A stretch of 64,000 bases of DNA, from contig NC_080572.1 of NCBI RefSeq assembly GCF_030247185.1, positions 188,136,866 to 188,200,865 on the forward strand. The letters are read 5' to 3'. A program made the position numbers and the translations under genes. Under the pieces are notes generated by a model. It saw only the letters and a list, made by a program, of their open reading frames with translations, did not search any database and was not told where the DNA came from. Within the stretch, counting starts at the first letter, position 1. The number at the start of each line of letters is the position of its first letter. Positions 23,726 through 35,149 of the stretch are shown in pieces. This DNA is from Malaya genurostris (lineage: Eukaryota; Arthropoda; Insecta; Diptera; Culicidae).

Positions 23726-24289
23726 CTGGAAGAGAGAGAGGAAGAGAAGAAATTGGTAAAATTGGAAGTTAAATGTGCCTGAGCAAAATTAAAATCGATC
23801 TTGACATTTAGTCATCTGTTTGTCGAACAGGTTTGTGTGAGACAAAATGCAAATTTTGCTATTGCATGCACAAATAAATTTCAAACGTTTCACAAAAGAT
23901 TCCCCCACCAGTCAATTCAGAGCAGGAATGTCAGACTTCACATTAACAGTTTGGATATCTGTCAACAAAACTGCATTATTATATTTAGGCATTTTCATAG
24001 CAGTACCGTACTTTTGTATGGATATCTCGGGTTTCCAAGTTTTGAATCATGTAGGCGCCATTTGCCTGATGTGCTGCTATTTCATGAAGAAAATAACTAC
24101 AAGCATCAGCCCCATGTGGTTGGTTCGAGCCATTGATGTGGAACAAGGCAACCAAAATTTCTAATGATCTACAATCAAACAGTTCAATGACGATTGATTG
24201 AATCCGCAATTGCACGAGAGTCTGCCTAGATTGATCTTGATTAGGAACCAACACCGAACATTGTTTGTTTTATAGCCGACGAAATTACA
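23726..24289 (-). other. Intron of the calcium sensor gene (first part)
   Basis: CTCTCTCTCTTCCAG (minus strand) immediately precedes the exon. The overlapping 105-115 residue frames at 23801-24254 show no domain. The intron must continue beyond the repeat at 24290. Confidence 0.55.
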
Positions 24290-25023
24290 CCAATATCCCA
24301 AATGTATGCAATTATATCTTTGTACATACTTGCGATACGAATTTTTATATAAAAGCTTCTTTTCGTCAAGCTTGTGTTCAAGTTTTGTATGCAAGCAGGG
24401 ATTTTTATAGCGTTAAATTTCTCTACCATTCTGCGATTTCGGTTGAAGCGATAAACTTTTTCTCATTAACTAGAAATTAATCTTACGCACTCAACATTTA
24501 CCCTGGGGTAGTTGTCAATTTCTCAGGCGAAACGACATAACATGGAATTTCATCCGAGCTTGCATGACACAAGATCAGAGCATACCAATTAAAGCTTCAA
24601 ATCGTTTTATGGCACTTTTGTCTTGCTGTCTAGCAACAACCTACCTCTAGCATGCTACGCATCATACAGCTTAGCTTTTGCATCGATTGACCAATCAGAG
24701 CGATGCTTTTCCCTTGATATGTTGCTTACTCCTTGAAAATCGTCGTCTATGGCAGGGAAATCCGATATGCCGGAGATTTTTAGCAGACAAAATAGGACAC
24801 TTCTCACTACTAATCAAAATTTCAATCATTTATAATTGAAAATACGTGGCTTGATACAATCAAATCGAATCGTAGAAATATTTCCAATCAAATAATGAAA
24901 TAATATTAATAATTGATGCAAAATATACTGTGCTGTAAGTGTTTAAAACCTGACCATATTTCTACGTGTATTTTTCCTTAAGTTTCTAATTTGCACCCCT
25001 ATATACAAATTAACGATGAGTTC
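24290..25023 (+). repeat. Dispersed repeat D1, copy 2
   Basis: Same-order match to 13567-14390, including AATGTATGCAATTATAT at the start and CACCCCTATATA and GTTCCACAT near the end. It probably lies in the calcium sensor intron. No clear terminal inverted repeats. Confidence 0.65.
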
Positions 25024-25584
25024 CACATAAAAAAAAGCTCGGTTGAGTTTTTTCTTTTGCTTTCAAAAATTTACCGGGAGTAGTTTAAACGGTACGAAAG
25101 GCGTTAGTTTATCATTGAGAAGAAAAAGTAGGGAACACCAAGGCTTGGGAAGAACTCGTTGCATCCTTCTTGAATGCAACACAATAGGGATTGTTTTTTG
25201 TCTAGAGTCGAGCCGTCGATACTGTCGGGACTGTGAATGAATACCGTGGTGGCGAAGCATACTTATGTTTCGCTTAGTCAATTGGACTTTCACTTCATGT
25301 GTTTTCATATTCAGGGTAGTTTAATTAGTAAAACAATTTCCCCGGTTAGGAGTAAGCTACGGACTCGAGTCCCATCTCTGCGGTAACATTTTCCCGGTTT
25401 ACATCATAACATCATTGTGTTCACATGTTTATTTTCCAATCTGTTTGTTTGTTCCAATGTTTTTTGTGAAGGAATATTTTTAAGAACGCTTCTCGGAAAT
25501 CATGATTTGTGGTGTCCACTATATCTCAGCGCAGAGTAATCAGAAGTTAACAAATCAAAGCAGAATAGTTATAGTAGATGTTTT
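25024..25584. other. No gene recognised
   Basis: 25340-25400 has a tRNA-arm-like palindrome (GGACTCGAGTCC) without a matching A box. Otherwise there are no features. Confidence 0.3.
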
Positions 25585-25722
25585 TCTAGACCCCAACGTT
25601 TTTGCTTGATTTTTTTTAAATTTTTTATGGTTGTTTAAACGATTTTTCAAAAAAAATCCGCCATTTTGTAGCTGTAAAACCTCCCCAAAGTAACAAAAAG
25701 TTAAAAGGAAAACGTTGGGGTC
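25585..25722. mobile_element. MITE with AGACCCCAACGTTTT ends
   Basis: The left end AGACCCCAACGTTTTT is matched by the right end AAAACGTTGGGGTCT (reverse complement AGACCCCAACGTTTT). It is about 138 bp, AT-rich inside. The same end text (AACGTTGGGGTCTGG) recurs at 28164-28178. Confidence 0.65.
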
Positions 25723-25731
25723 TGGTATTTT

Positions 25732-26160
25732 ACTTGAGCTTGAGCTTGAGCTTGAGCTTCAGCGACCACCCCTGGTTGCTACTCCGTTACTGATCGGGAT
25801 TAGCTGAAATTGTACAGGGAGTTTCTAGATCATCCGACCTGGGACTGGTAAATCATCCTTCAATGTACATCTTCTGGTAATCCCAGAATTCATTGATCAG
25901 TACCGGCGCCGGCCAGGCCCGAACGTAGATCGTCTAAGGAATGGGAAGGGATGTTAGTCCAACATATGTTGTTACTAGAGGCCGTATATACTACTGCACA
26001 CTCCACAAGTGCCACGGGAGAAAGATATTTGTTAGTAAACATTTCAGTATTGGTATTATTCGCTCGCGACGCAGTATGTTCCGGTTTCAAGATGCTCGGA
26101 TGCATCAATAAACTCACTGTCTTCCCGAGTGAACGTTTCAACAATATCCTATATTAAAGT
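25732..26160. repeat. (TTGAGC)n run followed by a moderate-GC repeat-like block
   Basis: Four TTGAGC units at about 25734-25760 lead into a mixed-composition stretch to about 26160. An 84-residue minus-strand frame overlaps it (26144-25890), but I recognise no domain. Its composition and junction with a hexanucleotide run suggest an interspersed repeat. Confidence 0.35.
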
Positions 26161-28015
26161 CCCGGGAAGTTTTGATTCACAGCTCTTATTCGAGGAAACT
26201 GAAGAAAAATTTGCAATACTATCGCGTAAAGAATAAAAACTTCCTTGTTTTTTTATAAATGAAATTACGTGATACTAAATAAACGAGTGAATAGGATTTA
26301 AACAAAATAGTTGATTCATTAACGGAACGACCGAAATTAGCTCTGCGCCTAATTCGTATTACTGTTTTTGAATTAGTTGATTTTAACAACAAAATTTCCA
26401 AAATAACTATAAAATTAGTTAAAATTGAGAATTTACTTTGCTGAAAAAAACTCTAATTTTTAGAGAATGTGTTTAGTTGGCGAATATCCTGGACACAAAC
26501 CAGCAATATTTCAATCCAACACGAAATTCTCATTGACAACTAATTTTGTTATTAAAAACAGAAAATATGACTCTATTTATCTATCGCCATCATTGATGAA
26601 GGACAACACAAAGAAAACAAAAATGAGATTGGTTTTATTAACAAGTTTATTAGCCAAAAACTCATGAGAAGTGTCAAAGCAAAACAATCCATTAAAAAGC
26701 TAAAAAGGACAGTCTTATTGAAACTGCTTGCAAATTGTTTAGATGTTTTCGCATGTGTTACGATATCTCCATGTTTAAATTTTTCAACTGATATGTAAAA
26801 ATACCGTAAACTGTTAGTGGAAAGTGTATTTATTCAGAATTTGTGCACATTTGAAGCAAATGTGCGTAATAATGTTTTTATGTGGAACAGTGAAGGTAGT
26901 TTCAAATGTTGCACTCTAATTGTATATGTCAAATGATGTTTTTTCTATCTTCCAATCTTCCGGGCTACTTTTATTCGGTTTTTGTTTTCCGAATGCTCAA
27001 AGTTTTCAGTGAGAGAGTCAATTTCGCAAAGTCGAAGAAAACAGCGAATTAGGAGAAAAATTTTCAAAAAGAAGTTTATGTTTCGTTTATGTCTTTTTCT
27101 CAAATACAACATCGTAGTTATACCTGCCAATATAGAAAAGACAACCGCGACTGAATTTTTTTCGGTAGTAGTGTGCCATCTAGTGGCTAGTAGTCATTAC
27201 GGTGTTAACATTTTCTCGGTGACAGAACGCAAATTGCAGAAGCCAATTCAACCATTCATGTTGGTTGAAAACAACGGTTTATTTCTCTAATTCAACTAAA
27301 TAATTAGTTGAATGGAAATGAAGTGTGCCTTAGCTATGAAATGACAGCACGTTTAATTGGTGAATTCAACTAAAAAATAGCCATTTCAACAAATATTTTA
27401 TTATTATTAAGGAAATTAGAATTAAAAAATTTAAATTAGCAATAGTTTTAGTTGTCTCAAAAAATAACTAACAAAAATCAGAAAATCAACTAATTTTTTC
27501 GCCAAAATGCTGATTTCGGTATTTCCGTGTTGCATTGACATATTATAAACAAATGTTATAAAATCATTTTAAATCACCAAATAAAGGTCAACAGATTTCA
27601 CGCGCGTCTTGATTCTTTATTATTTCCGCTTTATTATTATAGTTATTTATTAAAATTATTGATTGGTTATATTGGTTGATCTGGTCAGCCGGCTACCGAG
27701 AAAAATATTAATTTATTTTTTGAAATATTAATATCAAGTGTTTTTTACTATGTTTTCAATATACCGATATATGTTATCTCTGTTTTTAACTTTGCAATAT
27801 CAACGGATTTGCGCAAATAGTTGATTTTTATTATTCAAGTTATAATCCTGAAAGACAATCAATAACCTGGAAAAAGAAAAAATCCAAATAAAACTTTTCT
27901 CCGAAGCTAGACGGAAATTGATAGGTTAAATGAAGAGATAATTCAGTAAAATAGAGTAATCAGAAGTGAAACTTTGAAAATATCTGATAACTGAAAGGAA
28001 AAAGAAACTACTGCA
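26161..28015. other. AT-rich DNA, possibly an old inverted-repeat element
   Basis: AATTAGTTGATTTT at about 26371 recurs in inverted form (AAAATCAACTAATTT) at about 27481. A palindrome, TTCAACTAAATAATTAGTTG then AA, lies at about 27290-27312. This could be a long decayed element with TIRs. No coding frame was recognised. Confidence 0.3.
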
Positions 28016-28190
28016 TTTGGCGCCTTTTACGACAGGGAAGCAGGAATCCAGTGGATCTATTCTTGGTTCATTTTTTCCGTCGGATTCCACACGGCATCTA
28101 GGCTGGTACAGTCCGGAGAGAGCTAATAGGTACTATCAATCTCCTAGTGGACCCCAGCCCCTTAACGTTGGGGTCTGGCATTTTTCATGT
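28016..28190. repeat. Moderate-GC block ending in the CGTTGGGGTCTGG motif
   Basis: A block that differs in composition from its AT-rich neighbours and ends GACCCCAGCCCCTTAACG then TTGGGGTC. It shares its terminus with the MITE at 25585-25722. Confidence 0.35.
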
Positions 28191-29227
28191 AGAAAATGTG
28201 TGCAAAATTTGACAAAAATGGTGAAGTAGTTTTCGAATGACGATGGACACGGACTTTCAAAACATGCTTTCGAGAAAAAGGTGTTTAAAGTTTATTGTCT
28301 ATAAAATCAATAGAAATAGTTTATTTAAAAGGCTTAGCATTGCATAAAACGTCAAGATTTAGAGTTATCTCGAAAGAAATTTGCATTCTGAAGAAATTGA
28401 CTACCCAGGATTTTGAAATTTCCGAAATCGAGACTTTTGATTTCGTCTCTAGGACTTTAAGAATTTTTCAGAAATCGAATTTTTAGATTTTTCAGAAATC
28501 GAATTTCGTTTTTTGTTGTCGGATGTCATATAATTGCATGAATTTTTTTTCGAGAATTTAGGAAATCTCAAAATCCCAAAAAGTCGAAAATATTTGAAGA
28601 TAACACTAAATCTCGACGTTTCATGAAATTCCAGGCCTTTTGGCATGAAAAAAATCTCTTTGAGAGGGATTGCTATTTCCGAAACTCCAAATTTGATCAA
28701 ATGTGCATGTGCGTAGATTTTCGTACTACTATTCACTGAACTTATATCGCCCATTTTGACGTAGGACTACGTCTTTGTTTTCTATACAGGAGTTCAAATT
28801 CGAAATACGGAAACTAAAACCGTGCAAACAGTGGTCAGGTCGCATAGATTAGAGTAAATAAAACTATATATTTGTGATTATGGGTGATTGAAACATCAAT
28901 TCATAACTAACAATGTTAATAAGCCAAGACATTTTTAGGCGCGGAATTCATGGATTTTACAGTAGTATAGTTATTCTAACAACTAGTAATGCTTTGTGTT
29001 TTATAGTTTCCACATACAACAGGAGTTGTTCCTCATTCACACCGTACTACTTTTATAAACATGCAGCAATTATTTTAGCACAGTGTCAAACCATAATTGT
29101 TTTGCAAGCTTGTTCCAGGCTTTTTGTGCATGGCGAAGTTAGCTCGCATACCTTCAGCGGTCGAGTAAAGGCTTCCGCTAGGCAGACTCGATTGTGGCAG
29201 GATTGAATTTACTACAGAGCGGGTATG
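28191..29227. other. AT-rich DNA, no gene recognised
   Basis: 28400-28510 contains short direct repeats of TTTCAGAAATCGAATTT. The 97- and 101-residue frames show no motif. Confidence 0.3.
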
Positions 29228-29240
29228 AATTATAAGCTAA
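29228..29240. repeat. Left target-site duplication of the ORF1-only retrotransposon
   Basis: AATTATAAGCTAA is identical to 30363-30375. Confidence 0.85.
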
Positions 29241-30362
29241 GCCAGTTCGTGCTCGCATCTCAGCCAACAAAGTCGAAAATCGTTTGCGGTCGAAGCAAAA
29301 GAAACAAAGACAATACAGTGCAGTGAACAATAGAGTGTACGGAATGGTCAAATACGATTTAACAAAGCCTGAAACTTGGCCAACAAGGCCAAATTCAATT
29401 TGTATAGATTTCAAGCGTTGCAAAGTTAGACCAGCAGCAAATGAAATTGAAATCTTACTTAAAGAACGAATGCATCTAGACGCTAATAATGTAACTGAGA
29501 TTCAATTCAACAAGGCGTCTAACTGTGTGTACATTATGTTTAAACGTGAAAGCGATGCAATTGCATTCGCTTCGGTTAACAACGAGGTGCACAGCGTTGA
29601 GTGTGACAACATTAAATACAAAATTCCTGTGCACATGGTGGACAACGCCATACAAGTACGCGTGCATGACCTTCCCCCGCAGTCCAGCGATCAGTGCGTT
29701 CGGGGAATTATGTCGCAATACGGTGAAGTTCTTTCCATCGAAAGAGAAGTATGGCGGAATTTTTTCCCCGGCATCCGGAATGGCGTGCGAGTGGTACGTA
29801 TGCAACTACGTAAGGCAATTCCATCATACATCATTTGTGGTCAAGGTGGGACACATCCGTGTAAAACGCTGATTACCTATGAAAATCAGCTGGTTACATG
29901 TCAGTTTTGTGAACAACCTGCACACTACGGTAAACCTTGCACTGAAACTGCGAAAAGAACATCTTCAACCAAAGACAAGGTCAACCGTTCAACAACGAAA
30001 ACTAGTGAGCGTAGTACTCCTGTTTCTCCATCAAACCAACCAACAACTGCAACCAATGTACAACAAGGCGCTCCTACAGCAACTAGCAACGAGCTCAAGA
30101 CTGCGAACAACAAGGAAAACGAAAAGAAGACGGAAATCAACAACAAAACCACCGATGCGGCAATGGAGGACGAGACGAGCCACGAACAAAGTGCCCCTCA
30201 ACCCTCGCAGGAGGGAAATGGAAGCTCTTCTCCTCCTAGAAAAAGAGTGACAACGAGATCCACTTCAAAACATTGTTTATTTAAAAAATCGGCTAATTCG
30301 GCCACGTAAAGCTTGTACGCAAATAGGCCTGAATAAAAAACATCTTTTAAATAAAAAAAAAA
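29241..30362 (+). mobile_element. ORF1-only non-LTR retrotransposon (half-LINE), apparently full length
   Basis: 1122 bp from GCCAGTTCGTGCTCG to an A-rich tail, flanked by a perfect 13-bp target-site duplication. It holds a ~103-bp 5' UTR, one open frame (29344-30309) and about 53 bp of 3' UTR with AATAAA and a poly(A)-like tail. No endonuclease or reverse transcriptase frame exists between the duplications, so it must move in trans. Two related copies at 36535-37002 and 62346-62857 share the 3' end (AGGCCTGAATAAAAAACATC type). The 36.5 kb copy also shares the 5' end. Confidence 0.85.
29344..30309 (+). CDS. Gag-like ORF1 protein with CCHC zinc knuckle
   Basis: The first in-frame ATG is at 29344 (MVKYDLTKPETW), giving 321 residues. 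The frame is open further upstream but has no earlier ATG. Residues 1-110 hold two short alpha/beta-looking segments (ICIDFKRCKVRP; NNVTEIQFNKASNCVYIMF) consistent with an RNA-binding fold. Residues 115-180 include VRVHDLPPQSS and FFPGIRNGVRVVRM. CQFCEQPAHYGKPC is a perfect C-x2-C-x4-H-x4-C zinc knuckle. The last 100 residues are Ser/Thr/Asn/Lys-rich, low in complexity and basic at the end (RKRVTTRSTSK). Such proteins coat element RNA as nucleoprotein particles. The frame has no stops or shifts, so this copy looks young. ORF2 is absent downstream. Confidence 0.85.
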   Translation: MVKYDLTKPETWPTRPNSICIDFKRCKVRPAANEIEILLKERMHLDANNVTEIQFNKASNCVYIMFKRESDAIAFASVNNEVHSVECDNIKYKIPVHMVDNAIQVRVHDLPPQSSDQCVRGIMSQYGEVLSIEREVWRNFFPGIRNGVRVVRMQLRKAIPSYIICGQGGTHPCKTLITYENQLVTCQFCEQPAHYGKPCTETAKRTSSTKDKVNRSTTKTSERSTPVSPSNQPTTATNVQQGAPTATSNELKTANNKENEKKTEINNKTTDAAMEDETSHEQSAPQPSQEGNGSSSPPRKRVTTRSTSKHCLFKKSANSAT

Positions 30363-30375
30363 AATTATAAGCTAA
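30363..30375. repeat. Right target-site duplication of the ORF1-only retrotransposon
   Basis: AATTATAAGCTAA is identical to 29228-29240 and immediately follows the A-tail. Confidence 0.85.
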
Positions 30376-31841
30376 TAATCATCAATTTCGCAATAAACTC
30401 AGCTGGTGCTGGCCTTTTTCCTGTATAGAGTAATTTTAATGGCATTAGTGCAGCACCATAATGAGTAGGCCGTAAAACTTCGGCCGAATTCATGGCCACC
30501 TATTGTGTATGTGTTTTCGTGCGTTCGATACATTAACTATACATGTACAGTGCACATGATTTCCCTGGCATATTAAAAACTCATTTCAAAGGTCAATGTA
30601 AGTACTAGTAGAATACTAATCGTGTCAATAAAATTTCACACTTGGTGCTAACCAAAATCAGCATTGCCGGATTTGTCGCAAGCACGAATAAATGATCATG
30701 GTGCTCGGAAATGTTCAAATCCGAATTGTTTTCAAACAATTTTGCTATTAACTAATTTGGTTCAAGTTCAAAAGGGTACCAATGGAACGTAAGGGAAATG
30801 GGCTACCATCGAATTTCACAACGCGGCAGTAGTTAAAAGATTTAGCTGACTGTAAAAGTTTAAGGATTTTCAATGTAAAAAATCACCAAAATTTCTGATA
30901 ATTTATTTTGATGCCAGATGTCTTACAAATGCTTGAATCGTCGAGATTCAGAGTTATTTCGAATTTTTGAATTTGGATGAGACCGGAGTTAGAAACTACA
31001 GCTTCAAATGCATTTGCAAGATAGCCGTTCCCAATAACATTCAAACGTCTCTAATGTCCTCTTAAACCATGCTTAAACACTATTGTGATATTTTGTTTCG
31101 AATTTCAGTCTCATCCAGTGTTGGTGATTGCCGAAAATTTGACAGAAGCTGCTATATTGCTATCTATATTGTATACAACATTTTCAATCCGGTAGAAGAT
31201 GCTACAAGAACTCGAGTCTCTCAATGCATGAACCGTGAGAGAATTTTGCTACATTTCTTCGCTCCACTTCATACTCTGAGTATTTCACGCCCTTAAAAAA
31301 AAAATTTACAGTCTGATAATGATCGTTGCTGTGTGGAATTTCCCAAGAGAGAATCGCAAGTTGACAATTATCGCAGAAAATCGAATCGATGATTCAACTT
31401 GATGATTCTCATACTAGGTTGCAAAAATTCAAAACCCTTGTGTGGAGCATTCACAGACATTTTCATAGATACAACTTATACAAAGGTTATATGCACATAG
31501 TTAGAATAAGCGGCAATAGTAAAATGATTCTATCGCAATTATCAACTGCCTGTATAGAATCGGATCACGAAACGAGAATAAGCGACCGTTTGTTGCTTCA
31601 GAGAGGATCCCCACAGCAGCGTGCTAACCTTTGATTGTCAGAAATATCATCAAGAGAAATTCGCTCTCGCACTGGTGTCGATTCTATGTTAAATGAGCCA
31701 TGCCGGGTTTTTGTTGTTGCGATGATTTCCGTTTCTCTTTGATGGCACTGATTGAATCGTGTGAAGAGTTGCCAGTGAACGTTCTTTGATACGATAAAAG
31801 CTATCCTTGGTCTGATCCCAATTCAAATATTTTCTAAGTCA
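30376..31841. other. No gene recognised
   Basis: Mixed AT-rich sequence. Frames up to 81 residues lack motifs. Confidence 0.3.
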
Positions 31842-32097
31842 CAGTGGGTCAGATTTTTCTGGTCGTCAAATGGTGAGATAACTAAGTCCTCACAAGTCCC
31901 TATCTCATGCCTTCCCGAGCGTCTATGATGACATTTGGTCAATAGAACGGCGTCGACTGGGTGCTATCGCCTTCTGCGTTAGTAGCAGAATTAAAGGGTG
32001 CGAAATGGCTTGTAGGTTGAAGCCCATCCTAAAGTGCAATGTTTATCATAGTACATTACAACATATAATTCTGTTGTTTATTACATCATGTATTTTT

Positions 32098-32104
32098 ATT
32101 ATTA

Positions 32105-32196
<92 letters not shown>

Positions 32197-32218
32197 ATTA
32201 TTATTATTATTATTATTA

Positions 32219-32254
<36 letters not shown>

Positions 32255-32255
32255 G
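32098..32255. repeat. (ATT)n microsatellite
   Basis: About 50 nearly perfect ATT units with a few interruptions. It produces poly-Ile and poly-Asn frames that are not genes. Confidence 0.95.
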
Positions 32256-32283
32256 AAGAGCGTAACTTACACTGCGACATTAA

Positions 32284-32505
32284 CTGTTATACTGTATCAT
32301 AGCATATTGTTTCATATATTATCGTCTTACACTATTTTATGTTATATACTATGTTGTATGGTATTATACTGCATTGCATTATATCATATTATATTGTATT
32401 ATATTATATTATATTTTATTATATTATATTATACTATATTGTATTCTATTCTATTATGTTATATTGTATTGCATTATGTTGTATTACATCATATTATAGG
32501 GTTTA
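32284..32505. repeat. TATTA/TATAT-type simple repeat
   Basis: Degenerate five-base-step words (TTATATTATA...) give a low-complexity Tyr/Ile/Leu frame. Confidence 0.85.
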
Positions 32506-32714
32506 TTATGAGCAGTACTACGTACCTCTGCGCAAAATATAAATTTGTTTTCCTTATAAGTTATCATTTTTAAAGTAATCTTTTAACTAACTATCAAGGT
32601 CGTCACAAGGTGAGCTTGGTCCTCACTGGTTCCTGTTTCATGCCTACACGTGTGTCTGTGGTGACAATTGGTCGATGGAATGCGTTGATAGCAGAATGAG
32701 AGGATGAGAAATGA

Positions 32715-33185
32715 CATACAATTTCAAGTAATATAATATCATAGCATATAGCAACATATCATTTTATTCATTCTATTATTTATTATATATTTCATTGTAC
32801 TATATTATATTGTTTTTTTATTATTATTTTCATTATTATATTTATTGTTATTATTATTAATTTGTCATCAATAATAATAACATATATTATTTTTATAGAT
32901 GTGTATATTATTATTGTTATTAAAAGAGAAATATTCTACTTCCTGCACTATTTCGAAGATAGAAGAGCATAACTGACACTCTAGATCAACTGTTATTTTA
33001 TATATTATTTTATAATATATTATATTATATTGTATGACATTGTATTATATTATATTATATTATATTATATTATATTATATTAAAATATATTATATTATGT
33101 TATGTTATATTATTTTGTAATCTATTATATCATTTTATGTTATATTAATTTCATTACACTATGTTTCATTGTATTTATCAATATA
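32715..33185. repeat. TTATA/TTATT-type simple repeat
   Basis: A second low-complexity AT tract, densest at 33005-33110 where TATAT/TATTA words are nearly perfect. Confidence 0.8.
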
Positions 33186-33496
33186 AAACATTTTGCACGG
33201 GGGCGTAAAGGGGAGGGAGCATCAGGGCATCGGACGAATTGATGATTGGACGAGGGATTGTGGATAGCCAGCCCAAGTCACTTGAAGGAAACTTGTTTCC
33301 TTCTGAAGGTTTGAAATGAGTCTCACGCGCCCTTCTCAAACAAACCATCAGGCGGGTTCAAGCATGTATAGCGATATGCTTCATCTTTGCACTGGATATT
33401 ATGGTTGGAAGAGCATCTTTTATTCCCGCGGAATACGAGTAAGTGACTCTACTTACATATCCGCCCAGCCCTTTTTGTTCGCTTTTCGGTAACAGC

Positions 33497-33884
33497 TATA
33501 CTGCCCATATTTGCATATCAGTCCCATATGGAAAATCGGCATGTCGAGAAAAAGACGATCAAAATTTTATTTCCAAATTTTTTGATTTATTGTGATACCT
33601 ATTGCTAAATCACGGTATTATTACATGAAATATCAGTAATACACCTTTGCTATTCCAATATTGCAACAAATGAAATTATTGAAATTTGCATTGAATGGGA
33701 CTGACATGCGGGTACTTTGCATATGGGACAGGCATGAGTTGATATTTTTTTCACATTTTACTGAAAAAACCTTCAACTTTTTTTGCATTTCCTGAAAGTA
33801 TATTGAAGATAGATTTCATTCCTCAAGCTAACTCAAAATTGGTGAAAATCGATATGGGACTGATATGCGAGTATGGGCAGTATA
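33497..33884. mobile_element. MITE with ~40-bp CTGCCCATA terminal inverted repeats and TATA flanks
   Basis: The left end CTGCCCATATTTGCATATCA then GTCCCATAT pairs with the right end, reverse complement CTGCCCATACTCGCATATCA then GTCCCATAT. The core is 33501-33880 (380 bp), flanked on both sides by TATA, consistent with TA or TATA target duplication. There is no open frame. The inverted repeat is among the best preserved in the window, suggesting a recent insertion. Confidence 0.85.
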
Positions 33885-34111
33885 GTAAGAAGGTGAATGG
33901 ATGAGTCATATCGGGGCTACTGTAAGTCTACCCGCATCCACTGGCAAGTCCTTGAACTGATGTAGCTTCACTTCACATCACATCACATCACATCACAGTG
34001 GGTCAGATTTTTCAGATAATCTAAGACATCTGGCTTAAACAAAATCGTTTTCCGAATTTTTTACGTACTCTCCCCTTTTTTTTAGGTGATTGAGGTGCAG
34101 AAGCATTTGTA

Positions 34112-35092
34112 GTGACACTAACGCATTACAAAATTAGAGACGATAATTTTTTGGCACCCTAATGGTCAAGTTGATGGAGTTATAATTGGATCGTTATCGT
34201 TATCGACTTTAAACATAACCTGTATTTACATAAAATGTTCGTAGAAGATTAAGCTTCCTCTTCACCTAATATGTCCGTCATTTGCATTTATGACCGCTTC
34301 TAGACGACGCCTGAAGCTTTAGCATGTTGACTCCCAACCACACATCTGTTTTCTTCGATGTGAAAGCAGAGTGAAGCGAGTCTTGCTGGAACACAATATT
34401 TGCATCCTTGCCGTAGGTAGGCAAAACATGATCCTAAAGAATTCCTAACTACACACCTGTGTTCACTTTCAGGCCTTCTTGGATAAAAACGGGGTCCATT
34501 TTTTGGACATCGGATACAACCAATCCAAACACCATCACCCCTGCTGGATGCTTGGTCGACAGTGAACAGCTCCTCATCCGTAAAGAGAATGACGGTGGAC
34601 CTCTTCTTCAGTTTCATGCTTCGCTCCATTCTAGCTGCTTTAATTCGGTCAGTAATCAAATATCTTTTAACTCGAGCTCTAGATTTTCCTTTTAAATCAT
34701 ATTTCACAACTCTTCTTACCGTTGCTTCTGATACATGATCCTGCTTTGCCATTTTTATCATGTTCCGAACGGGATTACGAGTTACTTTCATCTTAAAGGA
34801 TTGTATCAGCTCTGGCGTTCTCTCAGATCGCTTCCGACCACTTCCAAGTTTTCTTGGTACTATTGGGAGTCCAACTGACGCCTTGAAACGAAATGCAGCA
34901 GCCCTTGACCATTTTACAAGAGCCATGATATCTGAAACTGACTTTTGGACGTGAAGTAATCTAAGGATGTCATCCTTGTCGTCCTTTAAAAAAAACCTCC
35001 CTTATAAAAACAAACTTAAATACACCAATCTGTTTGTAAACAACAACAGACATCTGGAGCAAAATTTTGCAAAGCTTGTGGTTGAGTGACAC
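34112..35092 (-). mobile_element. Tc1/mariner-superfamily transposon, decayed
   Basis: The transposase relic is flanked by TA-GTGACACT at 34110-34119 and AGTGACAC-TA at 35085-35094. The inverted match extends imperfectly to ACAAAAT/GCAAAAT. If these are the true ends, the element is 981 bp, shorter than the ~1.3 kb usual for the group. That fits the internal deletions in the transposase. Confidence 0.6.
34300..34926 (-). pseudogene. Tc1/mariner-type transposase, truncated and frameshifted
   Basis: From the ATG at 34926 the 208-residue frame shows a helix-turn-helix DNA-binding region (RKLGSGRKRSERTPELIQSF, then IKMAKQDHVSEATVRRVVKY), a basic linker and the first catalytic block ILFTDEELFTVDQ. 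That block corresponds to the 'vFsDEk.FtveQ' motif with its first aspartate. Beyond GVWIG the frame degenerates. The middle of the catalytic core is largely deleted. A second-aspartate-like QDS (close to the usual QDSAP) is readable only in another frame at about 34390, followed by LEAVINANDGHI near 34300-34270. It cannot encode a working enzyme. Live relatives cut and paste at TA dinucleotides. Confidence 0.8.
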
Positions 35093-35149
35093 TAGTGGTA
35101 AGGTAGTATTAGTGAGAGTCTCAAACTTTTTTGAAAGAGTAAAGTCTTT

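Larger units (their letters stand above)
31842..34015. repeat. Microsatellite-rich block bracketed by 20-bp direct repeats
   Basis: CACAGTGGGTCAGATTTTTC occurs at about 31843-31862 and again at about 33996-34015. Between them are two related blocks (31865-32030 and 32595-32715, sharing TCGTCA, CTCATGCC/TTCATGCC, TGACA-TTGGTC and AGCAGAAT words). Each is followed by ATT or TATAT microsatellite. A complete MITE and a terminal (CACAT)n run complete the block. The layout suggests one inserted unit with target duplications, but this is an inference. Confidence 0.45.

Noticed and set aside
23801..24254. Overlapping frames of 89-111 residues just above the calcium sensor exon
   Set aside because: Mutually overlapping on both strands, without motifs, and located in what must be the intron.
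32005..32573. Poly-Ile, poly-Asn and Tyr/Leu-rich frames
   Set aside because: Translations of (ATT)n and TATAT microsatellites.
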